A DNA stretch of 64,000 bases from positions 62,001 through 126,000 of the forward strand of contig JAPJBO010000075.1 of NCBI GenBank assembly GCA_030068145.1, read 5' to 3'. Positions 24,998-35,015 of the stretch are shown piece by piece (positions within the stretch are counted from its first letter, which is position 1; every line of letters starts with the position of its first letter). The notes beneath the pieces are model-generated. The model saw nothing but the letters and a program-made list of their open reading frames with translations. It was not told the DNA's origin and searched no databases. Position numbers and translations under genes: made by a program. This stretch comes from Diplonema papillatum (Eukaryota > Euglenozoa > Diplonemea > Diplonemida > Diplonemidae).

Positions 24998-25352
24998 CCC
25001 CCCCCCCCCCCCCCCCCCCCCCGGTAAGTACAAAGGATCCGCGCAGTGCGCAGTCGGAACATAGAGAGCTGTATGAAACGCATGGATTCGCACGCACGTT
25101 CCTGTTGGCCAGGCTTTATAGTAGTTTTTTGACGTCATCCCTGCCACGGACGCGGCAAGGTCGGCCAGACGTATTAGCTTTCAAGGCGCAGTGAAGCAGT
25201 GAGATCCTCATGAATCGCACGAGTGAGGCAAAGACCACGCAATTGGGCATCGAAATGCTGTCTAAAAGTGCAATTCGAACTCTTGGTTCCGAAAGTCTGG
25301 GCTCTAGGACACCTCGGGGGGCTTGCTAGCGTCCACCACCAGATCGTTACGC

Positions 25353-27978
25353 TCAGGTCGATGTGTCCCAGATGAGAGTCGCCAGCTTTTCTTCGAGGGT
25401 GTTAATCGGGGCCCTGTACTCCACCATGACGGATGTTGGCTTGCCTCGTCGCGCGTCGGAACACTGGCCGCAGTATGATAGCAGGGCCCCGTGTCTGCAT
25501 AGTCCTCCCAGCAACATCCCGTCCGAGCCGTTGCCGTCTTCCTTCTTGAAGGCCAGCCACCCTTTCCCGCTGCCTTGCACGTTGAACTTGCTCTTGAAGA
25601 ACACACGGGCCGCCCCTCCGTCCGGCTCTTCTCTGAACGTGAATCCCACGCAGTCGGGCATCGAAAGGCACTTCGCCTTGGCTTCAGTCACAGTCATCCG
25701 CTCGGGCGGCCCGACGTCACCGCCGCTGCCGATGTACCCGTCGTGCACGCTGAAAGGGTCGCCATACTTCGGGCGTTCGATGGGCTGCTGCTGCTGCCGC
25801 CGCCTGGCGCGGTCGGCTTTGTCCTTTTCGAAGGCACCTGCCTCTAAATGCCGCAGGTGAGTGACCCACGTCTGCGGCTCGAGCGTGCCCACCGGCGGGT
25901 GCAGCTGTGTGGTGAGTGGAGTAACAGGCTTTTAGAGTAAAAGTTCGCTTGACGATCCGGGGTTGTAAGGTCTCCAGGTGACCGTCGTCGAGCGGGTTCT
26001 TTTACGGCATTTTCGAGACTAGAGGTCCTATGAATATGCAATATGAATAGCCTCTATTCGAGCCAACCCTACTTTGCTAGGTTGTAAAAGTGTCCGCAAA
26101 CCCGCCAACAGCCAACGTGTGAATCTTGCGATGACACTTCGGAGGGGGGATCTTAGTTTGAACAGCACACTGCCTCGCATGCACGTTTAATGCTAACAAA
26201 AAGTCTTCTTCGGAGAAGATGAGGTATATCAGTGGTGTCACCTGAGGTGGGTAATCTCAAGGCCGCCGCGGTTTAAAGCCGGAGCTTGCTTAGATGCATT
26301 ACGAGGTCGATGCTTTGAGACCGCGGTTTTGTGGAAAGATGTTCAGAAAGCGGCCGCAGAGCGAAATCGTCAGTGGCCGGGATGGAAAATCTTAGTTCAT
26401 GTTTAGGCAGGACGGTCCGTCGTGGGTGAATCAAAGAGAAGTAGAAGAGATACCTCTGGCTCATCGATGGTGGATACTACTTGCATGCTATCGACAGCGG
26501 TTTGTACCTTTGCATGTAACGTGCAAGCGAGTGTGTCCGGCTCGTTGGTTTCCGGCGGGGAAATGGCTGCTTTCTTGTGGTCGCGCCGCCGGGGGTGCCT
26601 GTGTTGAGCTTTCCAGCACCGCGCACACAACGGGATGTCGCAAGCTTCGCACATGAAGATGGCTGGCTTGCCTTCTAAACCCTTGCAGAGGTAACACCGG
26701 TTGACCAGCAGAGTAGGCGGGGGACGCGGGCGGGGGGGTAGCAGGCCGGTAGCCTCCGCTTCGAGCTGATCGTCTTTAGCGTCCTGCTCGGCCCTTACGA
26801 AGCACCCTTCGCACACAAGCATGGGGTTGCAGGCCTGTGCGTTGAAGGTCAGCTCCGGCCAGCTGTAGACGGCATCATCCGTTCTGCACACATCGCAAAT
26901 CAATACGCGGTGCCCTTTCCACGACGCAGCTTCGCTATAGAACCGCCCGACTGCATGGGTCACAGGCTGTGCCTCAACCGTGGCGTAGGCCCACGGTCCT
27001 GTCTCACCACCGGGGTACAAGAACAGCTTGTTGTGCCCTCTCCGGTCCGGGTGCTTGTGCTCATCATGCCAGCACTGCTTGCACAAATTAAGCGTGCACT
27101 CCGAGCACCTCCACAGGGCAGGGGGGAGGCTGTCTTCGTCGGTGCTGGCCTTCTGGCTGGCTTCGAGACCGACGAAGCAAAAGTCGCAGTGGTGGTACAG
27201 GAGGAGGCGCCGGTGATCTGCTTTCTTTGGGTTGCCCTCGTGTTCTTCTTGCCAGCAATCCTCGCACAGCTTGTCGTCGCACGACAGGCATACGTACACG
27301 GCTTCTGTGCACTCTTCTCCTCCAGCGTCACAGCCAGTGCAGATCCGGTCCGAGGCGTCCTGGCAGTCGTTTCTCCAACTGCAAGCATTTGTTTTGCGGT
27401 GATTCGTATGTAGACCTTGTTACTGACTTCTAGTAGTGGTCGTAGCCATAGCTTGAACTTGATGTGCAACACGACGATAGGCTGCGCAGGTTTGCTCGGT
27501 GTGAGCTGCTCCCCGAGGGGGAGTTGAACCCCTACTCGAGCCATTTCTGGTCCTCTTCAGAAGGCCGCGGAAGTCGGCTGAACCGGGAGCTGCCGGAGAA
27601 GGTGTGTATGTTAAGCACCGAGTGGATGAGCCGGTCCACCCCATCCTGATGGCCTGTAATAGACTGTAATAGACTGTGATAGACTGTGATAGACTGTGAT
27701 AGACTGTGATAGACTGTGATAGACCACTGGGTGATATTCGATGACATAATGTACTATATTTGTGGGTATTGTAGTTTGTTTTGTGCGCAGCCATGAGACT
27801 GGTGCAGGAAGAGGTCTCACCCGAAGCGACGAGAGAGTTTGTGTTCGGCAGGCTTCACGTTGACTGCAAGTTCCGGCCAGCGAACGAGTCCGAACCCAGA
27901 GCCAAAGCATGTCCGGCACACCATAAGTTTTTTGGCAGTACATGACTCACGGTACTCATCGGTGTTCTCCCCCTTCAT
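25353..27978 (-). CDS. Multi-B-box protein with PAN/apple-like C-terminal domain
   Basis: Exons 27821-27978 (ATG at 27978), 26454-27378 and 25353-25904, total 544 residues. Junctions agree: GG|GTGAGA (phase 2) to GCAG|T, and GAG|GTATCT (phase 0) to ACAG|CTG. Three B-box-type modules lie in exon 2 (CTGC..CLSC..LCEDCW; CDFC..CSEC..LCKQCW; CYLC..CEAC..LCARCW), each followed by His pairs. A separate motif, VCRT then WPEL and a Cys pair, occurs once in exon 1 (VCRTCFGSGFG..WPELAVN) and once in exon 2 (ICDVCRTDDA..WPELTFN). Exon 3 contains a PAN-like fold at about residues 408-480 (DGYIGSGGDV, TEAKAKCLSMPDCVGFTF, FFKSKFNV). B-boxes mediate protein contacts and PAN-like domains bind peptides or glycans. 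No signal peptide is seen, so it is probably cytosolic. The combination is unusual. Confidence 0.78.
26020..26090 (+). repeat. Dispersed repeat R2, intronic copy
   Basis: About 70 bp containing CGAGACTAGAGGTCCTATGA and GCCTCTATTCGAGCCAACCC. It matches 62578-62650 closely. It lies in intron 2 of the B-box/PAN gene, antisense to it. Confidence 0.8.
26156..26195 (+). repeat. Short dispersed motif M, copy 4 (intronic)
   Basis: AACAGCACACTGCCTCGCAT then GCACGTTTAATGCTA, in intron 2 of the B-box/PAN gene. A truncated copy of its left part (AATCTTAGTTCATGTTTAGG) lies at 26387-26412, also in that intron; another truncated one is at 37613-37633. Confidence 0.8.
27569..27607 (+). repeat. Short dispersed repeat, intronic copy 1
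   Basis: About 39 bp (GGAAGTCGGCTGAACCGGGA, then a CCGGAGAAGGT end) are shared with 45997-46035. This copy is in intron 1 of the B-box/PAN gene; the other is in intron 1 of the giant surface-protein gene. Confidence 0.85.
27655..27724 (+). repeat. Decamer array (TGTGATAGAC), 7 copies
   Basis: Two TGTAATAGAC units are followed by five TGTGATAGAC units. The array lies inside intron 1 of the B-box/PAN gene. The same decamer forms a longer array at 29481-29690. Confidence 0.97.
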
Positions 27979-28283
27979 TTGTGAATTCGTCTCGACGAGC
28001 TTGTGGTCAGCGCAAGCGCCAAGCCCCAAGGTGCGCCACGCCTTGATGCTTTAGTTTGGGAAATCGGTAGCCACTTGACCCGTAGGCCCGTGGCTCTGCA
28101 GTACCGCCGAACACGTGAAGCTTGGCTCCCGTGTAGCAGGCATTCCCTGGTACCTTGAAGCAAAGAAGAAAGAACGCAAAGATAAAGCGTTGGGCTGTCC
28201 ATCATCAGAAGGAAAAACAGTTCAGGGTTCGGGGTTTGGATTTTGGGGAGGCACGCACGGGATCACCCCCCTTCCCATGGCGG

Positions 28284-28560
28284 TCAGCAGCACAGCGGGC
28301 TGCTTGCGTTGTTGTAGCACTGCGGGCTGCCAAACTCAGCTCTGCGGGCTGAGGCTCCGTTTGCAGCACTGCGGGCTGCCTTCTCAGCTCAGCGGGCCGA
28401 GGTGCACAGCACTGCGGGCTGTCTTCTCAGCTCAGCGGGCCGAGGTACAGCACTGCGGGCTGTCTTCCCAGCACTGCGGGCCGAGGTTCACAGCACTGCG
28501 GGCTGTCTTCCCAGCTCTGCGGGCTGAGGTTGTTCGGGTTACCTGCACTGCGGGCAGGAG
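28284..28560. repeat. Tandem repeat with 41-44-bp unit (two ~21-bp halves)
   Basis: Alternating blocks like CAGCACTGCGGGCTGTCTTC and CAGCTCAGCGGGCCGAGGT recur about six times (12 half-units of a GCGGGCT/GCGGGCC core). The array lies between the B-box/PAN gene and the orphan ORF. Confidence 0.9.
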
Positions 28561-28660
28561 CATTCTTTTGCACTACCTGTGCTGAACAGAGGCAGTATTC
28601 GCCGCGCGACCGGGGGTTTTTTGTGTGAGAAATAAAATGAGAGAGCACGCCTGGTTGTTT

Positions 28661-28678
28661 GGATAATAAAACCTTCTC
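28661..28678 (+). repeat. GGATAATAAAACC motif, copy 1
   Basis: GGATAATAAAACCTTC occurs here, again at 29763-29778, and as a diverged form at 46058-46073. The preceding bases are also alike (GGTTG or GGTTCGCTTGC). Confidence 0.7.
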
Positions 28679-28723
28679 ACAAAAAGCTCGCTGCGCTCGG
28701 TTTTTGCTATCTCAGTAGATATC

Positions 28724-29221
28724 CTACCCGACAGTGAATCGGCACTCCCCTATCGTGTGGTCGTGGAAACAAACTCTGTGCATGAAATCAGGAGGAAGAA
28801 TGGAGCATCGATTTGGTATCGGAAAAAGGTACGACCCAGATGGCAAACCGAGAGACGGATCAAGATCATCACAGCAAAGAGTACTTCGTTCGTAAGTAAA
28901 GGATAGCGTGAGCACGTCCTTGTTGCGGCCAGGCAAGTCGCCCGCGTCCCCAGACAGACAGATGTCTCCAGTATTGAGACGCATCAGAAACTCCATGTCC
29001 TGCAAGATCATGCTCAGTCCAAGAGCACGTCGTACGGCGCGTCGATTTACGTCATTCCTCAAGTCCAGATTTGGAAACGGGCGCAAGATGATGTGCGTGG
29101 TTTCCTTGATGAGGGTCGGGATCCTTGACAGCGGAACCCGAGCTACGACGAACGCAAGGACGAGCTCACGTAGTGAAGTGGAAACCTCCTCTTCTGCACC
29201 TGAACCAGTGCTTCCCGACAT
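28724..29221 (-). CDS. Orphan 165-residue ORF, possibly transposase-derived
   Basis: It runs from the ATG at 29221 to the stop at 28724. Third codon positions are less GC-biased than in neighbouring genes. The middle reads LSRIPTLIKE, then LRNDVNRRAVRRAL, then ICLSGDAGDLPGRNKDV. The order 'hydrophobic helix, Pro-rich linker, Arg pair, Asp within a beta strand' recalls the N-terminal half of hAT-type transposases, but no catalytic triad can be shown. It is flanked by repeats on both sides, including two copies of GGATAATAAAACCTTC (28661 and 29763). Alternatives are a small host gene or an exon of a neighbour. Function unknown. Confidence 0.35.
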   Translation of the reverse strand: MSGSTGSGAEEEVSTSLRELVLAFVVARVPLSRIPTLIKETTHIILRPFPNLDLRNDVNRRAVRRALGLSMILQDMEFLMRLNTGDICLSGDAGDLPGRNKDVLTLSFTYERSTLCCDDLDPSLGLPSGSYLFPIPNRCSILPPDFMHRVCFHDHTIGECRFTVG

Positions 29222-29254
29222 TTGGATTATTTTATTATGCGTGGAGGAGAAACC

Positions 29255-29321
29255 CTACGAAGGGGCAGAGCTTCCAATACACAAACCGAACCCGGGGGTG
29301 ATCGTAAGCTCATGTGGTGGG
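29255..29321 (-). CDS. Candidate last exon of the C2-domain gene
   Basis: The C2 gene's long exon ends in phase 2 at 29982, so a further exon is needed. At 29321 a T-rich stretch and AATTCAG acceptor precede one base plus 21 codons and a TAG (29255), encoding roughly PPHELTITPGFGLCIGSSAP. Phase fits. A competing choice is an acceptor at about 29873 opening a 28-codon end. Neither is decisive. Confidence 0.3.
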
Positions 29322-29480
29322 CTGAATTAGTTTGAGCTAAAAAACAGAGAATCGAAGGCGAGAATCTGCGTCGCCGACGCAACGGTTACCTCTTCGAACG
29401 TGAACTATCGTGCGTTCGCTTTTTCAGCTCGCCTTGATCGTCGCGTTCAGGCGCGCTTGGCCGCCCCAGTCCACAAGCCC

Positions 29481-29690
29481 TGTGATAGACTGTGATAGAC
29501 TGTGATAGACTGTGATAGACTGTGATAGACTGTGATAGACTGTGATAGACTGTGATAGACTGTGATAGACTGTGATAGACTGTGATAGACTGTGATAGAC
29601 TGTGATAGACTGTGATAGACTGTGATAGACTGTGATAGACTGTGATAGACTGTGATAGACTGTGATAGACTGTGATAGACTGTGATAGAC
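29481..29690 (+). repeat. Decamer array (TGTGATAGAC), 21 copies
   Basis: Twenty-one perfect TGTGATAGAC units. With the 7-unit array at 27655-27724 this is a family of intron-sized or intron-located arrays. If the terminal exon proposed at 29255-29321 is right, this array is also intronic. Confidence 0.98.
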
Positions 29691-29981
29691 AGAAGAATGC
29701 ACTTCGATGGGGGAGGGGTGGACCGGCTCACGCTTAGGTATTACAACTTGGTTCGCTTGCGGGATAATAAAACCTTCCCGTTCAAGTAAAAAAGAAACGA
29801 GTATGCCAAGACCAGTTAACTCGCTCTCCTTCCGGGTGCTCAATTGACTTCTCAGCTAGTCTGCCCATTCTGCAGCTTTGTCTCCGTGTGCTCGTATCCG
29901 TTCGCAGACGCTCGTACAGCGTTTGTACGAGCATTCAATCGGCGCATATTTTTCTTTTTCGAGCAACACAGGCAGGCATAC

Positions 29982-32900
29982 CTCAAGGGATCCGCGACGT
30001 CGCTGTAGCCGCTGTCGGATGCCACGGCTTCGGAGGCGGTGGCCTCTTCCTCGAGCTCGATGACCACGACGAGGATCCCGGCTTTGTGGTCGTTCGCGGC
30101 AGCCTTCGCAGTGGACTTTGTGTGCACGGACGTGACCTCGGCGGCGGGGTTCCCCGCGTTGTGGTCGAACTGGTCGTGTTTTTCAACCACCAGCGGGAAC
30201 ACCCGCGGGCGGCCCTTCGTCTCGAAGAGGATGTGGTGCGACAGCAGCAGCCGGGCGTGCCCGATCAGCAGGCCGTCGGCCGCGTTGTTGTCCGGATCGT
30301 GCACCGCGTCATAGTCGTCGAGGGTCTCGTCGGCCGCTTCAGACGAGATGCTGAACATCAGCGCGAGAGGCTCCTCGGCCAGCTTCACACGGTCGACGGG
30401 GACCTCAACCACCTCGTTCCACACGGGCTGCGGCCCCGCCGGCTCTGCCTGCGGTGCGCCTGCCTGCTGTGCATCCGCCGCCGGCGGTTGCCCGCTGCCG
30501 CTTTTTGGGGAAGGGTTTGCGGAGGTTGACGCGTCATCCTGGGGGTGGGTGGAGAGGTCGCCGACGGGCGGCGCTGTCACCTTGTAGAAGTGGGAGTCGT
30601 CGATTTCGAGGCGGACGAGCGGCGAAACGGCGGTGACGGTGTCGCGCAGGACGGCGTGCTTGATGGTCACGCGCACGGTGCTGGCCATTTCGGGCATCCA
30701 GCTGACCGGGTGCACGATCAGCACGTCGAGCGGCAGCACGAACACGTCTTTTTCCTCGAAAACGACGCTCACGACCGCGGGCGGCGCGCCTTTGACGAGC
30801 GCCTCGTCCAGCGGCTCTCCCCTCATCTCCTGCGCCAGCTGCTTCAAATTCCACCGCAGGTCGCTGACCGTCGTCGTATCCGCCTGCGTCACGTTCCCGA
30901 CAACCCCGACGGAGGCCCCGTCGCAGTACTTCAGCAGATCGCCGTCTCTAGCAAGCCAGCGGTACTCCTTCATGTGGATCAACGTAGACCTCACCGTTTC
31001 CCCGTCTGCGAGGACCACCTTTTTGCCGATGGTCACCGTGTGCCTCTTCCTCGCGTCTTCTTCCGACGCGCGCCCGCACTGGAAGAACGCCCGTTTTAGC
31101 CGTTCGTTGGAACGCCGGCAGTCTTCTTCGATGGCCTCCCTCCACTTTCTCACGGCAGGGTCCACGACAGGGAGGGCGTCTCTGCTGAGGAGGGTCAGGT
31201 TCAGGTCGTCGCCGTCGCGAACCGCTTCGCGGACGAGGAACGAGTTCAGCGGCGGGGAAAGGATGCACGGCGTCGCGTCGCCTTCGAGGTGCCGAGTTTG
31301 GTACGGGGTCAAGTCAAGGACCTCCGACAGGCCTTTGATGACGCACGTCACCTTCAGAGTTCCCTCGCGCCCCTTCACGGCGGTGGCCTCGCGGGAGCAC
31401 CGCGAGCTCGCTGCCCAGAACCCCCACTGATGCTCCTTCAACGCGAGGATCTGCTCCGTCTCGCCGGGCACCGGAGTGCAGCACCGGACCAGGTCGCCCT
31501 CGTAGGGCCGCCCCATGGCCATGATCAGGCCGAAGAGCTTGATCCATTTCTGCACGGCGTCGCGGGCGAGGCGATGGGGCTCGACGAGGGCGGTTCGCTT
31601 GATGATCGACGTCGTGGTGTTGGCCAAAGAAGCGGTCAATTGGTGGTCGGCGAGACTGCCGACGGCGTTGCAGAGCACGGAGAGGATCGACGTGTTCCGC
31701 GTGCTGCCGACCCGTGCCGCGTACGCCTCCTTCTCGTCCGCAGTGCAGAACGGGGCGGGCGTGTCTGGCAGCAGGCACAGCCTGTCGACGTCGCAGCCCT
31801 CGAGCGTGATGAGCACCAGCGACAGGATCTCCATCCAGTTGCGGCCCTGGTGCGAGTGCACCTCCGACAGCGCGGCCGCGACGTTGGACAGCGTCGCCAG
31901 CGCCGCCGCCTCGCTCGGCAGCGTCAAATTCTCGCACAGCTCGTCTAACACGTCGCCCGGCTTCTCGTACCACATCACGACAAGTTCGCGGAGCAAAAAC
32001 GGAATTGTCGCCCGCGACGTCATCAGGGCAACCGGCGTGCCGAGATGCCCAACGTTGTACACGGGATACCCATGCGCCGGGGTCAACCTATCGTGCAAAT
32101 AAGCGAAAAGCCGTTCCGTGAGTGGTCCCACCTCGTCTTCCTTCTCGGGTGCTTCGTCGCGGCGCGTGTTGCCCTCGAGGATGATCTGCAGGATCTGCCG
32201 GCCCTTCTCGGTCAGCACGCGCTCCATGGCCCGCTCGAGCTGCTCGTCGGCGCGCGTCGCGTCGAGCAGGCACGCCTGCAGGAACCGGCGGGTCGCGGAG
32301 GTCACCGTGATGCCCTCGCTTTCGAGCGTCTCCGTTGTCGACAGGCGGACCGCTTTTTCCTGCCGCGCCTCTATTTTGAACTGTGCGAACGGCGGCGTGA
32401 TGACCGGGGCCTCCTCGAGGTAGAAGCTCACCTCCCGGATGTCGATCCCGACGCCCGGCTCGATCGTGAAGGAAACGACGTTCTGCACGGACCCGGCGGC
32501 TTCCTTGCTTTTCGCCTCGTCCGCGCTCGCGATTCCGGGGGCTAGCCACATGTACGTGTCGCCTGTGTTCAACTTCGCGTGCTCCGCCACCACAGCGCCC
32601 GACACGGGAACCGAGCGGTAGACGGGGGTTTCCCAGGTCCGGCTTTGCAAAGCTTGCAGCAGCGAGCAGACTTTGACCCATTTTTGCAGCTTTCCTTTGG
32701 CCCAGACCCTGTGGTTGTCGGCACCGAGCTGTTCGAGGTAGCCGAGCATGGTCTCTTCGTCCAACTCGGTCCTGATCGCGGTGTACGCGAGGACGCCGAT
32801 CTTCCGCTTCGCGTAATCGAGCAGGGGTTCTGGGTACTCAAGCGCGACCTCCTGCGGGGCTGCGGGCGCCGCCGGGGTCCACGTGATGTCGTTCCAGCCC

Positions 32901-35015
32901 ATCACCTTCCCCGCGAGCGTCGCTGCGGTGACGCGGAGCAGCAGGGACTCGGTGTTCTCAGGCGTGGGGATCACGATAGGCGTCTGGAAGTTCATCTCCG
33001 CCGCGTGCCGGTGGGCTTCGGTGCGCTGGGGGAGGTGGCCCTTCGCGTGGATCTCGACGGTGATCATCTCCGACGAGAACGCGTGGTTCAAACCGGTGAT
33101 GCGGACCCCCGTGAACATGACCACCGACGTCGAAATGTGGCACGCGTCTCGCATGCCGCGCATGGCGAGGGTCAACTCGGTGAGGATGCACGGGTTGCGC
33201 CGGCCGGCGTATTTCCGCGCGTACTCGTCCCTCTCGTTGTCCAGGCTCTGCGCCGCGTCCACCGGACTAGCGTCGTCTGCCCCGCCCGCCGCCGGCGCGG
33301 CGTTGGCCGGCGGGTCGCCGGCGGCGGCGTCTGGGGGGGGTCGCTCCGAAGCGTGCGTAGGGGGCACGTCGTCAAAAAGGAGGATCCGGTCGAGGTCCAT
33401 GCCCTCCATCGAGCTCAGCCACAGGACGAGCAGCGAGCTGAGCCCGAGCTTCGGGTACACGTCGCGCAGGCGGGTCCGGAGGGCGAACGCGATCTCGGCC
33501 AGCCGGCAGACCAGGTCGCCGACGTCCCTCCCCTCGCTCTTGCGCGGCACTTTCAGGTTTTCGACGATCTCGTCGATGACGGTCGGCGCTTCGGAATCCG
33601 TTTGGGCGGACAACGTTTTGAGGTACCACATCTTCACGGTTTCAAAGAGGACTAGCTCGATGGACCGCGTGTCGCTGACGATCGGCAGCTGCCGGGTACG
33701 CTTCGGGATGCCGGTGGCTGTGGACGGTCGTTCGAAGGTTTCTAGTTCGGTGTCCGTGAGTGGCACGATGGGTCGCTTTCTCTCGTTGAACAGGGGATCT
33801 CGCTCGATAAGCTCCAACTCGTCGTAGACGTGGTCGACTCGCTGGTCGCCGTCTTCGACGAGGAGTTCGAGCCGGTGCCGTTCTGCGCCCAGTCGTTTGG
33901 TGGCCGTTTGCAGGGCGCGGATGATCGCCTTCGGCTCGGCCAGCGTGCCGAGCTCCATCACACCGGCGACGAGCACGTCGAGGCCGGAGTCCCCCAAGTC
34001 GTAGTCCTCCGCGTCGGGCAGCTCCATCTCCATCGCCTGCAAGACGCCCTCCACCTGCGCCCCGATGAGGCGGATGCCCTCCCCACGCAGCATCCCTCCG
34101 GCGTCGACGACCAACTCCTTGTACGCCGCGAACGTCAGCTGGTTCGCCTTGCTCACAGCCGAAGGCACACGCGACAGCCCCGGCCTGCTCTCCGGCGACC
34201 TCCCCGGTCTTGTGGCCGGCGAGCCGCGCGAGCCGCGGCGCTGCATGCCCGGCTTTCCGAGGAGTTTGCGCCCCGCCGACGGCTTCTGCTTGGGCGCCGG
34301 CTCCGCTTGCACTTCGGCGGACCCCGGTTCGACGGCGATCGCGGGCGGCGCGTCGGGGGACGGGACGTCAACGGACTCGGTCTCCCGCAGCTCGTCCGCT
34401 TCGCCGGGCACCACCGCTTCCGGCGAGAACGGCTGCGCGGCCTCCGGCAGGGCGAACGGCATCGGCGGGTCCTTCTGCGAGGCGGACGGCGAGCCCGGGC
34501 TGAGGATGGGCGAGGGTCCCAGCTGCTCCAGCGGGCTGCGGATGAGCTGCGGCGACGCCGGGACGCCGTCCGGCGGCGCCGCCGCGCGCTTGGCCGCCAG
34601 GGTCTCGGCGAGGTCGCGGCACACGCCGCGCCAGAGATCGACGGAGGCGTTTTCGACTTGCTCGGACAGGTCGACGCCTTCGAATGCGCTGATCCGCTGA
34701 CTCATCGAGCGAAGCTGCGCGTGGTCCGTCAGCTCTTCGTCGAGGTTGTAGCAAATGTCCTGTTTTTTTTGAGTTAAAGTTCGCTTGAGATTCCGGGAGA
34801 GAGTGCTGTGGGAGTCTCTGGCAGCCTCCCTCAAGTATTTTAGACTACGCAGGTGTTTATATTCTAAAATGAAAAACGCATACCCGCTTCCCGTCTTCGC
34901 TGACATTCGGAACGAGGACGTTGACGACATGGTCCCGCCGTAGGGTGCCTGTAGACTCGGGGTCAAAGAGCTGCCACAGCCTCTTGTAGGGATCCGTTTC
35001 GGCTTCCATTGCCAT
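29982..35015 (-). CDS. Large C2-domain protein with internal duplication, 3' end not placed
   Basis: Exon 1 is 34884-35015 (ATG at 35015, 44 codons) and exon 2 is 29982-34759 (1592 codons plus two bases), joined in phase 0 (GG|GTATGC to ACAG|GAC). Exon 2 ends at GAG|GTATGC in phase 2, so at least one more exon exists. Residues ~17-30 hold half an EF-hand-like loop (DPESTGTLRRDHV). Residues 130-310 are Pro/Ala-rich. Two related helical blocks occur at about 410-560 (FETVKMWYLKTL, IVENLKVP, LVLWLSSMEGMDLDRILL) and 960-1110 (RELVVMWYEKPG, LCENLTLP, LVLITLEGCDVDRLCLL). A C2 domain lies at about 1390-1560 (VRVTIKHAVL, PVWNEVVEVPV). The architecture loosely recalls Munc13/CAPS-type membrane-tethering proteins, but no MUN domain can be shown by eye; a role at membranes is an inference. 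Confidence 0.8.

Noticed and set aside
27505-27590. Possible class II tRNA on the minus strand (B-box-like GGTTCAACTCC and a 6-bp closing stem)
   Set aside because: No proper A-box or anticodon arm, and part of the sequence belongs to a dispersed repeat shared with 46 kb.
29424-29843. Long minus-strand frame encoding repeated YHSLSQSITV
   Set aside because: It is only the translation of the TGTGATAGAC array, which has no stop in some frames because 10-bp units cycle through all three frames.
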